DNA of 64,000 nt from FEN-987 sp964598845 (GCA_964598845.1 CAZRDM010000005.1:55637-119636); one strand, 5' to 3'. Positions 43,202 through 51,493 are shown, counted from the stretch's first letter. The notes: generated by a model not told the origin, from the letters alone. A program made the numbers and translations.

Positions 43202-43633
43202 GTGCTTACAAACTTTCATATATGGAGCCAGCGGACCAATTCCGTGATGTGCCTCTCCGTGAGCTCAAAGGCCGCTGAATCCGTGGTGGTTGACCTCCTT
43301 AGAAAGCTGAACCGCAACATGGAGCTCATATCAAGGAAACTGGATCGATTGATAGACGTTCAGCGCTCAACAGGTGGACAGATCGCGCGCCCGATCGTGT
43401 CAATGCCTGAGAATCTGCCGTTAGACGTTACCACTCTACTATCCCTTCCTGATCATCTCCGGAAAACGGCTCTGGCCTTGGCTAACCTTGGAGAGGCGAC
43501 GGCCACCGATCTTTCCAAGGAAACGGGAAGGGTTAGAGCGGTTGAGAGCGATTATCTGAATCAACTGGTGTCCATGGGTTTGCTCAAGAAGAAGCGAAAG
43601 GGTAGGGATGTCTACTTCTATATTGAGGCCTAG
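43202..43633 (+). CDS. Winged-helix DNA-binding protein
   Basis: A 143-residue protein with an N-terminal coiled-coil stretch (VVDLLRKLNRNMELISRKLDRLIDV) and a C-terminal winged HTH (LRKTALALANLGEATATDLSKET ... YLNQLVSMGLLKKKRKGRDVYFYI), like MarR/ArsR-type regulators. Its start may be the ATG at 43202 or the one at 43247 (MCLSVSSKAAE). It is followed 11 bp later by a MinD-like ATPase gene and faces the Ig-protein operon, which it may regulate. Confidence 0.7.
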   Translation: MLTNFHIWSQRTNSVMCLSVSSKAAESVVVDLLRKLNRNMELISRKLDRLIDVQRSTGGQIARPIVSMPENLPLDVTTLLSLPDHLRKTALALANLGEATATDLSKETGRVRAVESDYLNQLVSMGLLKKKRKGRDVYFYIEA

Positions 43634-43644
43634 GTGAATCATTA

Positions 43645-44418
43645 ATGAGCAGAACTCTGGCTTTTCATTCGTATAAAGGAGGGACGGGCAAGACTTCCGT
43701 CGTGGTGAATCTTGGTGCACTATTCGCGAAGCAAGGCTCGAACGTATGTCTACTAGACTACGACTTTAGGGCACCGAGCCTGAACGTGCTTTTCAAGGCT
43801 AAACCGGAATTCTGGCTGAATGACTACTTGGAAGGAAAGTGCGGGGTCTTAGATACTCTGGTAGATGAATCTGAACGATTCAAATTGCCTGGTAAGCTTT
43901 GGGTCGGGTTCTCGAACCCATCGTTGGAAGCGCTAAAGGATATGATGAGTAAGGACAGGAAGTGGGAAGTCAAAGCGCTCACGAAGACTCTTGGTGGCAA
44001 GAAAGAGATTATTGAAGAAAAGCAGGTCGATTACTTAATCTTTGACACGAGCCCCGGCGCCCAGTACTCATCAATCAACGCTCTGGCCGGAGCTGACTTG
44101 GTCTCCTTGGTGATGAAGGCGGACGAATTCGACATAGAAGGAACCAAGGAACTATCCAAGGGCGTGTACGAAGCGCTTGGCAGGAAATCAGGTGTTGTTC
44201 TCAACAAGATACCCCTAGAACAGATCGCAGCCGCGGGTGGAGCAGAGAAATTCGGAAAGCAGATGGAATGCGATCTTGGCATGCCTTTGGTTGGTGTCAT
44301 TCCTTGTATGTGCGAACTGATGGCCTCTGGTGGGAAGACTATCTACGCCATTGAGAAGCCTGACCATGCCTTCACAAAATCAATAACATCAATAGCGGAT
44401 GCCTTAAAGAAGATGTAG
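43645..44418 (+). CDS. MinD/ParA-like P-loop ATPase
   Basis: A 257-residue deviant-Walker ATPase with KGGTGKTSVVVNL at the N terminus, VCLLDYDFRAPSLN and the switch VDYLIFDTSPGAQYSS. Proteins of this class position or gate membrane-linked cargo, or pass on metal centres. No partner ParB or MinE is seen. It lies between a wHTH gene and surface-protein genes on both sides, so a role in placement or assembly of envelope proteins is possible. Confidence 0.8.
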   Translation: MSRTLAFHSYKGGTGKTSVVVNLGALFAKQGSNVCLLDYDFRAPSLNVLFKAKPEFWLNDYLEGKCGVLDTLVDESERFKLPGKLWVGFSNPSLEALKDMMSKDRKWEVKALTKTLGGKKEIIEEKQVDYLIFDTSPGAQYSSINALAGADLVSLVMKADEFDIEGTKELSKGVYEALGRKSGVVLNKIPLEQIAAAGGAEKFGKQMECDLGMPLVGVIPCMCELMASGGKTIYAIEKPDHAFTKSITSIADALKKM

Positions 44419-44419
44419 T

Positions 44420-45409
44420 TTACTTCGACTTCTCGAGACGCTTCTCATACTCTCTCTTTAGATGCTGATATGTCGCTTCATCGACCTTATTCATAGCCCG
44501 CAACTCCTCAAGCCGTGCGATCACCCTGGCAGTCGCAACGTAACCGGTATCTGCCTCCGCCTGCCTGATCAGTTCCTCGAGAGCGGCTTCTCTGCGCCTA
44601 CGCTTGCGGCGTGATCGGATCAATAATCCTGCCGAGACGAGAAATAGCACTATGGCTGCTACTCCAGCGTACCACATGAAGTTGTCTCGGACAGGAGCTT
44701 GTTTCACTTCGAGTTGGAACGAGGCTTTGTGAGTCAAAGAACCCGATACAGCCAGAACTGTTACCGTATGATTGCCGGCGGGCGCTGAGCTTGATACAAC
44801 GACTCTTGCAATCGAGGTTCCGCTAGGAACCAGTGAGGTCGGCGCAAACTGAATGGTGACCCCAGTTGGTGGGTCAACCGCCGTTAGGTTCACTGGATCG
44901 TTGAAACCTCGTAGCGAGAGAATTGTGACGGTCAGATTTCCACTCTGACCTTGCATGAGCGATAATGCAGTCATGGATGTCTGGATAGAGAAGTCGGGTG
45001 TGGAGTAAGAGAATGTCAGAGTGGTCTGCGCTTTATCGTACCCAGGCTTATCCGCAGTAATATATGCTGTATAATTTCCAGCTGGCGATTCCGTGGAAAC
45101 AAGAAACGGCTGATCATGAAATACGCCCTTAGTGTCTGTGTAGACGAGAGCTACGTGAATGCTCGTATTGAGGGGGTTGTTTACTTGGATCGAGACTACG
45201 GCGTTCGAGATGGAGGCGTTGTTACTGTCGAATATCCGTCCCGAAATGTTGACTGAGACGCCAAGCTCCGTCTGCGCTGAGTTGAACGATGCTTGGATGA
45301 ACATTTTTCTTGCAGCGAAGATCGAAATGGGTGAGGCCATCAGAAGCAGGATCAAAAGCATAAAAACCCCGACCAAGAAGGGGGGCCGCATCATCAATAG
45401 CCTCATCAC
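44420..45409 (-). CDS. Membrane-anchored Ig-like surface protein
   Basis: A 329-residue protein: N-terminal signal segment (PPFLVGVFMLLILLLMASPIS), Ig-like domain with GVSVNISGRIFDSNNASISN, a second beta domain (SLMQGQSGNLTVTILSL) of the archaeal NEW3/COG1470 type, a single membrane helix (YAGVAAIVLFLVSAGLLI) and a basic coiled tail ending in EYEKRLEKSK. The C-terminal tail lies in the cytosol. The stop is 1 bp from that of the convergent MinD-like gene. Confidence 0.72.
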   Translation of the reverse strand: MMRLLMMRPPFLVGVFMLLILLLMASPISIFAARKMFIQASFNSAQTELGVSVNISGRIFDSNNASISNAVVSIQVNNPLNTSIHVALVYTDTKGVFHDQPFLVSTESPAGNYTAYITADKPGYDKAQTTLTFSYSTPDFSIQTSMTALSLMQGQSGNLTVTILSLRGFNDPVNLTAVDPPTGVTIQFAPTSLVPSGTSIARVVVSSSAPAGNHTVTVLAVSGSLTHKASFQLEVKQAPVRDNFMWYAGVAAIVLFLVSAGLLIRSRRKRRRREAALEELIRQAEADTGYVATARVIARLEELRAMNKVDEATYQHLKREYEKRLEKSK

Positions 45410-45483
45410 TCATAGCGACGCAATCAGGCTTATTGTACCTTGCTTGAGATTCCGATTGCTCGTCACAATAGGAGACATCTGAG

Positions 45484-46164
45484 ATGACCTTGGTTTTCAT
45501 CCACGGGGCTGGAGGCACCTCTATGACTTGGCATCTGCAACTTCTGCGTTTCAGCGATGTTGTTGCCATAGAACTTCCGGGACATCCGACCGGCGTCGGG
45601 TTCAGTTCAATTCAAGATTATTCTCAGCATGTTGCCGAGTTACTTGACAAGAACAAGATCACTAATCCAATTCTCGTTGGACACTCAATGGGCGGAGCCA
45701 TCGCAATCGAGCTTGCCCTGCGAAACTCGAGTCTCAGCGCGCTTGTATTGGTTGGGACAGGGGCGAGATTAAGAGTGCGCCAAGATATCCTGGCCAAGAT
45801 ATCGGAAAATTATCCCGAAGCGGCGAAGCTAATCGCCAGATGGTCTGTCTCCCCGAACTGTGATCCAATCATCATCGATAGAATCGCCCAAGAAATGCTG
45901 AAGGTGAGGGCAGAAGTGACGTATGGTGACTTCCTAGCCTGCGACAAGTTCGATCGAATGAGCGAGGTGGCAAGCATCCGTCAGAGGACACTGGTCATAT
46001 GCGGAGCTAATGATCTGCTGACTCCGCCCAAGTACTCTCAATATCTCCACGAAAAAATACTTGATTCGAGACTCGTTCTGATTCCAGGGGCTGGGCATAT
46101 TGTAATGCTCGAGAAGCATCGCGAGTTCAATCGTGCGCTCGAGGACTTCTTAGGCTCAGGATGA
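45484..46164 (+). CDS. Alpha/beta hydrolase
   Basis: A 226-residue hydrolase. The oxyanion motif FIHGAGGTSMTWH, nucleophile GHSMGGA (Ser), acid in CGANDLLTPP (Asp) and base in PGAGHIVMLEKH (His) form the full catalytic triad. Substrate unknown; esterase, lipase or C-C hydrolase activity are all compatible. Its end overlaps the convergent hflX gene by 38 bp. Confidence 0.85.
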   Translation: MTLVFIHGAGGTSMTWHLQLLRFSDVVAIELPGHPTGVGFSSIQDYSQHVAELLDKNKITNPILVGHSMGGAIAIELALRNSSLSALVLVGTGARLRVRQDILAKISENYPEAAKLIARWSVSPNCDPIIIDRIAQEMLKVRAEVTYGDFLACDKFDRMSEVASIRQRTLVICGANDLLTPPKYSQYLHEKILDSRLVLIPGAGHIVMLEKHREFNRALEDFLGSG

Positions 46165-47281
46165 GTCTTTGAGCCCGCAACTTGGAGGCGATCACTCGGA
46201 GGACTTCACCAATATTCTGTCTCTTTTCGACGCTGATGGGGACTATTTCTTCGTTAAGGAAGTACTTACGAATTGTACCCTTGGATTCCTCAAGATGCTC
46301 TGGCGGGATCAGGTCGATCTTGTTCGCGCAGATTATCGTTGGCGCATTCATATCGACTTCGCGGAGTATTTGGCTACATGACCTAATCTTTCTCTCCAAG
46401 GGGAACTTCTTATCACTAGCGTCTATTAGGAGGAGGACAAGGTCCGCTGTTGCCAATTCACCCAGTGTGGCATGGAAGGCTTTGAGGATTATGGGGTGCA
46501 TGTCTTCGATAAATCCAATTGAGTCAATAAGGATGAATTCCGCATCATTGTTGTCAGGGTCACCGTAAGCTTTGCGAGCGAAAGTGGTTAAAGTTGTAAA
46601 GGGTCCCAATCCAACTGTCTTGTTCTCATGCGTCACCAAGTTGAAGAAACTGGTTTTCCCTGCTTGCGTGTAGCCCGCTAGCGCAACTATTGGAAAACCC
46701 AGCTCGCGTCTTCGATCTCGTTTCATCATCTTCTTCTTGTAGATGTCTTCAAGCTCTCGTTCAATTCTGCTTATTCGATTCCTCGCGGCTCGGTAGTATT
46801 CTTGGAAGGGGTAGTCGCCGGGCCCCATCCAACCCAATTGCTCGCCCATTATGCCACGCAATTTGATGAATTCCCTACCCCAAGATAGTGTGTACTTCAT
46901 TTTCGCTAGTTGGATCTGCAGCTTAGCTTCCTTAGTGAATGCCCTCCTGTCGAATACTTCGAGAATCAATAGGTTCCGGTCAATAACGCGAATATCCCCA
47001 CCTAGATGCTGCGTCAGCTTGAATACATGGCTACTTGTGAGCGGGTTTGCGAAGATGACTGTGTCAACCTTTTTCTCTTGTACGAGGCATTTGAGTTCAT
47101 TAAGCCTGCCTGGTCCGATGGTGTAGGAGTGATGAACGCTCTTACGTTTCTGAATGAGAGTCCCGAAAACTTCGTAGCCGATGCTTTCGGCCATGGTCTT
47201 GGTTTCTTCTGCTAGGGGTGGGAAGGCAGGAAGCTTCAGTTCCACTATCAGCGCGCGCAAACTGCTTCGATTCACCGGCAC
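46127..47281 (-). CDS. hflX: HflX-family GTPase
   Basis: A 384-residue GTPase that acts on ribosomes in other organisms. N-terminal HflX domain with SHVFKLTQHLGGDIRVIDR, a coiled stretch, then the G domain: GYTQAGKTSFF (P-loop, usually GYTNAGKST), GPFTTLTTFARK (G2), DSIGFI (G3) and CANKIDLI (G4). The P-loop and G3 are slightly unusual but intact. Start is ATG 47281. Confidence 0.9.
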   Translation of the reverse strand: MPVNRSSLRALIVELKLPAFPPLAEETKTMAESIGYEVFGTLIQKRKSVHHSYTIGPGRLNELKCLVQEKKVDTVIFANPLTSSHVFKLTQHLGGDIRVIDRNLLILEVFDRRAFTKEAKLQIQLAKMKYTLSWGREFIKLRGIMGEQLGWMGPGDYPFQEYYRAARNRISRIERELEDIYKKKMMKRDRRRELGFPIVALAGYTQAGKTSFFNLVTHENKTVGLGPFTTLTTFARKAYGDPDNNDAEFILIDSIGFIEDMHPIILKAFHATLGELATADLVLLLIDASDKKFPLERKIRSCSQILREVDMNAPTIICANKIDLIPPEHLEESKGTIRKYFLNEEIVPISVEKRQNIGEVLRVIASKLRAQRLILSLRSPRAHD

Positions 47282-47408
47282 TCTTTTGCTTGGATGGCAT
47301 ATCCTCTGGGAAGCCGATATTTAGACATACATCGAAATCGGTCAGAGACTGCGTGGCGGTAAACTTGATTTCCAGTCAGTCAGGATTTGGAAAAGGCGAG
47401 GATTCTCC

Positions 47409-47684
47409 GTGAAGGCCAGGGCTCATGTGCATGTGAGTGGTAGGGTTCAAGGTGTCTTCTTTAGAGCCGAGACAGCGGATCAGGCGTACAGGTTCAGAGT
47501 CAGCGGCTGGGTGCGCAACCTTCCCGATGGCCGCGTCGAAGCTCTCTTCGAGGGGGAGAAGGAGGATGTTGAGAGACTCGTCGAGTTCTGCAGACATGGA
47601 CCACCGGGTGCTCGCGTTCAAAAAGTCTATGTCTCTTGGGAAAATTGGAAGGGAGAATTCAGAAACTTCAGAATCATACACTAA
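47409..47684 (+). CDS. acyP: Acylphosphatase
   Basis: A 91-residue acylphosphatase. GRVQGVFFRAET holds the phosphate-binding loop and catalytic Arg, and GWVRNLPDGRVEALFEG the catalytic Asn. It hydrolyses acyl phosphates. Start is GTG at 47409. Its length is exactly typical. Confidence 0.93.
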   Translation: MKARAHVHVSGRVQGVFFRAETADQAYRFRVSGWVRNLPDGRVEALFEGEKEDVERLVEFCRHGPPGARVQKVYVSWENWKGEFRNFRIIH

Positions 47685-47745
47685 ACGGTCTCGATATCTA
47701 AACGCTTTGACAAAGACAGAGTTCTCGAACACCTGACTCGGAAAG

Positions 47746-47793
47746 AACTTAAGATACGGAACAATTGCTCTCCTAATGTGCTCCGGTGGTGTA
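47746..47793 (+). other. Promoter and 5' end of a tRNA-Glu gene (displaced copy)
   Basis: GCTCCGGTGGTGTA at 47780-47793 is identical, apart from the extra 18 nt there, to the first 14 residues of the tRNA-Glu copy at 49139. A TATA-like AACTTAAGATA lies at 47746-47756, about 28 bp upstream, the correct spacing for an archaeal promoter. After 47793 the sequence no longer fits a tRNA; it enters a stem-loop (47804-47832: GATCGAGTATC / GATACTC-T-GATC). This is the true-looking gene start, separated from the tRNA body by the LAGLIDADG gene at 48-49.1 kb. Confidence 0.6.
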
Positions 47794-47997
47794 CGTAAGG
47801 TTGGATCGAGTATCTGATACGATACTCTGATCGGACAAGGAGACTACATCAATTCATGCCGACAATATGTTCGCTACCTGCTAACACCGTGCTGGCGGAC
47901 TCAGGGCCAGACTTCCGATGAATGATACGTTACTTTGACTCAGCTCTCGCATTCTTATGGCAGATTCTACTTGACAGTGTTATTGGCTACCTGACAA

Positions 47998-49101
47998 ATG
48001 GCACATCCGAATCTGTCTCAGCGCGAGCAAAGCATGGCGTCCTTCGTGGAGGAATTAGGAGTTCATTTCGGAAACGGTTCGTTGTTCAATGACCGTCGGT
48101 GGAGCAAAGCTGGATTCGATATTTACGGAAATGTGTATGATGACCAGCCGTACCTCGAATTCCACGTTTCAAAGCTCATCCAAGACGCATATGGTATCAA
48201 GCCAAAATCGTATGTTCACCCGAGAAGTGCAACGCTTACTCTCAGGACCGTTTCCAAGAATGCATTGTGCGTCAAGGAAAGCGTGGGCGTCCACCCGGGA
48301 AGAAAGACTCACCTCCGCCTACCACAATTCCTGCAAGCGTCCGGGAGTGGTGAAGCCATTGTTCCGTTTCTGCGCGGGCTCGTCGATATTGAGGGCTCCC
48401 TTAGGTTCAGAAGACAGTTCCGAGATCGTCACTACTATCCGGTTTTGGAATGCGAGATGAGTGATCCCCAGTTTATCAAAACACTGTACACAAAGTTGAT
48501 GGAGCTAAGGATGCCTGTCGTTCTTCGAACGAGGCACCATCTAGCAGGAGAACCTATGCGCAGGCCAAAAGGTTCCTTCTATCTATCGGGATGGAAGGGC
48601 ATCTACGCTTGGCTTGAAAGATTCGGTTTTGCAAACGCTAAACACCTTTCGAAGTTGCTGATAGCGCAGAAGTATGGTTTCTGTCCCCCGCAGACCAGCC
48701 TTGACGAAAGACTGGCGATAATCGCTGGCGAAATAGACCCGACATCCTTCTACGGGAGACGGTTGGGTGACCTCATCGCTGTTCCCAGATATCGGTATGC
48801 ACATCAAATCATGATAATGAGAATCGCGTGTCAGCCACAGACGCTCCGCTCGCTTGTTTACAGGATGAAAGTGCGGGCCAAACTGACGAAGGACGTTGTA
48901 TCAAAGCTGGTCACTTCAAAGGCGCTACGAGTGCGTCGAACTGCCATAGGTGCATGTGCAGTTGAGATAACCGAGCGTGGTGTCGAGAGGCTGCGAATTC
49001 TCTTTAAGGCTTGGGAAGAGCTGAAGTCCAAGTATGGCATCACAATACCCGACGGCCCGTCTTACTGCCCCTCCGCGTTCCTTGCGAAAAACGTTAATTG
49101 A
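47998..49101 (+). CDS. LAGLIDADG-type homing endonuclease (tRNA locus, 5' side)
   Basis: A 367-residue protein with two LAGLIDADG-like motifs, ELGVHFGNG at 19-27 (the acidic position is Asn in motif 1) and LRGLVDIEG at 125-133, then a C-terminal winged-helix region (about 270-345: LVYRMKVRAKLTKDVVSKLV ... ITERGVERLRIL). It lies between an extra tRNA-Glu 5' end (47780) and the tRNA-Glu body (49139), ending 37 bp before the latter. The Asn in motif 1 could lower or abolish cutting; it may act as a nickase or have another function. It is probably the mobile agent that brought the second 5' end. Confidence 0.78.
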   Translation: MAHPNLSQREQSMASFVEELGVHFGNGSLFNDRRWSKAGFDIYGNVYDDQPYLEFHVSKLIQDAYGIKPKSYVHPRSATLTLRTVSKNALCVKESVGVHPGRKTHLRLPQFLQASGSGEAIVPFLRGLVDIEGSLRFRRQFRDRHYYPVLECEMSDPQFIKTLYTKLMELRMPVVLRTRHHLAGEPMRRPKGSFYLSGWKGIYAWLERFGFANAKHLSKLLIAQKYGFCPPQTSLDERLAIIAGEIDPTSFYGRRLGDLIAVPRYRYAHQIMIMRIACQPQTLRSLVYRMKVRAKLTKDVVSKLVTSKALRVRRTAIGACAVEITERGVERLRILFKAWEELKSKYGITIPDGPSYCPSAFLAKNVN

Positions 49102-49138
49102 CTCAGCGCGAATCCCAAGTACGCTCCGGGTGTTCAAG

Positions 49139-49317
49139 GCTCCGGTGGAAGTCAAGCTCTGCCGAGTGTAGCCCGGTTAACCGGTGAATGCAGCTGGACC
49201 GAGAGCATAGTGGCCTTTCGAGGCTCGGTGCCGGGGAAAATGTTCCCCCTTAGCCACTGATCGCGGGTTCAAAATAGGCACGTCAAATGTGCTAGGAAAG
49301 TCCCGCCCGGAGCACCA
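49139..49317 (+). tRNA. tRNA-Glu (UUC)-like gene with several apparent introns
   Basis: Exon-like parts follow the order of archaeal tRNA-Glu: GCTCCGGTGG (acceptor 5' side) and TGTAGCCCGGTTAA (D arm), separated by 18 extra nt; then, after a further insertion, GAGC ... C, the anticodon loop CTTTCGA (TTC at 49217-49219) and GGCTC, with 7-10 extra nt inside the 5' stem; a variable region holding a GGGG...CCCC hairpin; T stem GCGGG, T loop TTCAAA, ~27 extra nt containing a TAGGCAC/GTGCTA stem, then T, CCCGC, CCGGAGC and ACCA. Acceptor and T-stem pairings are perfect. Intron limits are estimates; the 7-10-nt piece is shorter than known introns. Whether the copy is functional is uncertain. A further GCTCCGG at 49123 precedes it. 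Confidence 0.6.
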
Positions 49318-49374
49318 CTCACAACCTAAATTCTTGTTGGTAAATCGTTGATCTTGGTTGGCGAGGTCGTGTAA

Positions 49375-49854
49375 TTGGATCCGATTGACTTGGCTTTGGC
49401 CGATACGTGTAGCGAGCACAAACTCATGTTGAGCGGTCTTGCTCTCTATCTAGCTGAAGGGACACGCAGTCAGCAGGGAAGGCACGGCAGGAGGGTCGAA
49501 TTCTGCAATTCAAGACCGGAAATCATGAAGTTGTTCTTGACATTCCTTAGGCGTATGCAAATAGAGGAACGTAAGTTGCGTGTTCGTGTGAAGGTCTCAG
49601 AGAGTAATTCCGTGGAAGAGCTTGAAGCATTTTGGTCCAGATACCTCGATATCCCAAAGGACCAATTCATCAAACCCATCGTAAGGGGCAGAAGGCCGCA
49701 ACGCAGCAACATCTTGAGCCGGTATGGAACGTGTACGTTGAGATATCACAATGCCCGTCTCTATCGCAGGATAGTCAACAGGGCCTCAAAGCTGGTACGT
49801 GGTTTCGCGGAAAAGCCGGCACCATTGACAGCATACCATGTGGCAGAACCCTAG
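49375..49854 (+). CDS. Single-motif LAGLIDADG-like endonuclease (tRNA locus, 3' side)
   Basis: A 159-residue protein with one LAGLIDADG-like motif, LSGLALYLAEGT (near residues 19-30), and the conserved pattern VEFCNSRPEIMKLFLTFLRRM ... FWSRYLDIPKDQFIKPIV ... YGTCTLRYHNARLYRRI, a family of small homing-endonuclease-like proteins that should work as dimers. It lies in a 575-bp segment bounded by identical 17-bp tRNA 3' ends (49301 and 49876), so it appears to be the whole cargo of a minimal element inserted in the tRNA-Glu 3' end. A GTG or TTG start further upstream cannot be excluded. Confidence 0.8.
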   Translation: MDPIDLALADTCSEHKLMLSGLALYLAEGTRSQQGRHGRRVEFCNSRPEIMKLFLTFLRRMQIEERKLRVRVKVSESNSVEELEAFWSRYLDIPKDQFIKPIVRGRRPQRSNILSRYGTCTLRYHNARLYRRIVNRASKLVRGFAEKPAPLTAYHVAEP

Positions 49855-49870
49855 ATTCAGGGCATTTGCC

Positions 49871-49892
49871 TCAAATCCCGCCCGGAGCACCA
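49871..49892 (+). other. Displaced 3' end of tRNA-Glu
   Basis: TCAAAT followed by TCCCGCCCGGAGCACCA (sharing the T) reproduces the T loop, T-stem 3' side, acceptor 3' strand and ACCA of tRNA-Glu without the intron that interrupts the T loop at 49272-49300. It directly follows the end of the small LAGLIDADG gene by 16 bp. It behaves like the far boundary of an insertion in the tRNA gene. Confidence 0.75.
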
Positions 49893-50052
49893 CCAATACA
49901 CACTGATCGCCGACCGATGACGATCGAGCGGATTAAGCAGTTGCCAAGTCAGACTTGCTCCTGAGGGCGTCGATTGAAGCGGCGAGTCGAAGTTTGCTAG
50001 CTCCGCTAGGGAAGAGGGCCTCAGTGAATCGCTCAAACAGGGAAGCGCTCGG

Positions 50053-50352
50053 TTACGGGAGCTTTGCGACTACCTTTTCTGCTTCGTCTTGAGTCCAGGC
50101 TTTCAGCGTTTTCGTGCGAACATTGCCCAAGTTGCCCAACTGGAGGAGGAATTGCATCATGGCTTCATCGTTTGGCATATCGGCCAAGGCTACGAGGTCG
50201 TATTCGCCTAGAGTGTAGTAGAGGTCGAACTTTCCTCCAAGCTTCCCAGCCATAGAGTGAGCTGCGCCAGCCCTCTTGATGGTATCTTTCACGTTCCTAA
50301 TGCCCTGATCCGTCCAATTGACCAGGACAACGTAGTGTGGCATATGGATCAT
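50053..50352 (-). CDS. GYD-domain protein
   Basis: A 99-residue protein of the GYD family: HYVVLVNWTDQGIRNVKDTI, GGKFDLYYTLGEYDLVALAD and LGNVRTKTLKAW. The family is a small ferredoxin-like fold of unknown function, widespread in soil and aquatic prokaryotes. No operon partner; the flanks are non-coding. Confidence 0.85.
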   Translation of the reverse strand: MIHMPHYVVLVNWTDQGIRNVKDTIKRAGAAHSMAGKLGGKFDLYYTLGEYDLVALADMPNDEAMMQFLLQLGNLGNVRTKTLKAWTQDEAEKVVAKLP

Positions 50353-50842
50353 TGCACAGTGTCAGGATTTAGCGCTTTCTGACAAGTCATGCTTCAAGCT
50401 CATCGCGAGTTCAAAGTGAGATCCAAAAGGTGTCATGAAATTCCCGCTGGGAGGAACAGGATGAGGGTTCGCGGTAGATCTGCTGGCTGGCATCTGTAAC
50501 GTTCTGTGGGTCTCTTGCGGCCGTGCACGTGCGCAATTCTGTCATCGATCCTCAAAGCGTAAGGTCTGTACGACGCGGTTCACTCTCTCGAAAGTGTATG
50601 ACGCCGGCATACAAAGCGTAAGGTAAGCTCCGGTAATCTTCCCCTAGGGATATAGGGAGCAGGTTGACCAAGCAATTAGGGCTTGGAGCAGACGCCTATC
50701 CTAATGAGTGAACTCGTAGGCATCCCTTCCGCTTTCCTTTCCTGCCCTCTTACCATCACCGTAGTGTAAGCTTGAAAGAGCTGGTTCTTCCACCTGAACT
50801 CAATCGCATCACTGTATCGCTTAGGAATGCGATTAGCCTCTG
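50353..50842. other. 490-bp region without a convincing gene; short direct repeat
   Basis: No reading frame with coding character was seen on either strand. CAAAGCGTAAGGT occurs twice about 60 bp apart (near 50553 and 50612). Between them the sequence includes a CTCTCTCGAAAGTG hairpin. A structured RNA is possible, but I could not match it to RNase P, SRP or a known riboswitch. It precedes the DUF1989 gene and might hold its control region. Confidence 0.3.
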
Positions 50843-51493
50843 ATGAACGCACGAAGTCTTATCTCGCGCCCGGGCTCATTTGTGGACGATAAAATCATGG
50901 CGGCTTCACCAAAGAAAACCTTGGACATCCCTTCAGCTTCGGCCGTTGCTTTTGTCGTTGACAGGGGGCAGATCATCAGGGTTGTGGATGTACTCGGCCA
51001 GCAGGTTGGAGACTTCATCGCTTTCAACAAGAGTTACCTACAGGAGAAGTTTTCTTCCGGCAGGACAAGGTCTGAAAACGGAAAAATTAGGATCGGTGTT
51101 GGCGACAAGCTCTATTCAAACCTCTGCAATGTGATGTTCACGATCACCCAAGATACGTGTGGCATCCATGACCTGCTCTATCCGCCCTGCAACAGGTGGG
51201 TATTCGAGAACAGGTACAAGGTCCCTCCCCACGACGGGTGCCAAGAAAACCTGACCAAGGCTTTGTCTGCATGGGAGATCGGACAGTTCGACATTCCGGA
51301 TCCTTTCAACATTTTTGAGCATAGCGTCGTTGACATTGATGGGAGACTAAGGATACTGGAACCGGTTTCAAAGCCCGGTAGCCATATCGAGCTTAGAGCC
51401 GAGATGGACTGTCTAGTGGGCATTTCGGCCTGCGCCGTCGATGTTGGAACCACGAACGCCGGGAAGTGTAAGCCCCTGCAAGTGATATTATGA
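50843..51493 (+). CDS. DUF1989 (urea carboxylase-associated) family protein
   Basis: A 216-residue DUF1989 protein: VDRGQIIRVVDVLGQQVGDFIAFN, GDKLYSNLCNVMFTITQDTCGIHDLLYPPC and CQENLTKALSAWEI are family signatures; the conserved Cys and His probably bind zinc. Bacterial relatives are linked to urea/guanidine carboxylase systems. In archaea they often stand near aminomethyl or C1 genes. No carboxylase is present here. The first ~15 residues may be unneeded: an ATG at 50897 (MAASPKKTL) is an alternative start. Confidence 0.82.
   Translation: MNARSLISRPGSFVDDKIMAASPKKTLDIPSASAVAFVVDRGQIIRVVDVLGQQVGDFIAFNKSYLQEKFSSGRTRSENGKIRIGVGDKLYSNLCNVMFTITQDTCGIHDLLYPPCNRWVFENRYKVPPHDGCQENLTKALSAWEIGQFDIPDPFNIFEHSVVDIDGRLRILEPVSKPGSHIELRAEMDCLVGISACAVDVGTTNAGKCKPLQVIL

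Noticed and set aside
47780..49892. Integrase-type element using the tRNA-Glu gene as attachment site
   Set aside because: Repeated tRNA ends resemble att sites, but no integrase is encoded and the only cargo is LAGLIDADG genes, so homing is the simpler explanation.
50353..50842. RNase P or SRP RNA in the large non-coding region
   Set aside because: The conserved core motifs of both RNAs were not found on either strand.
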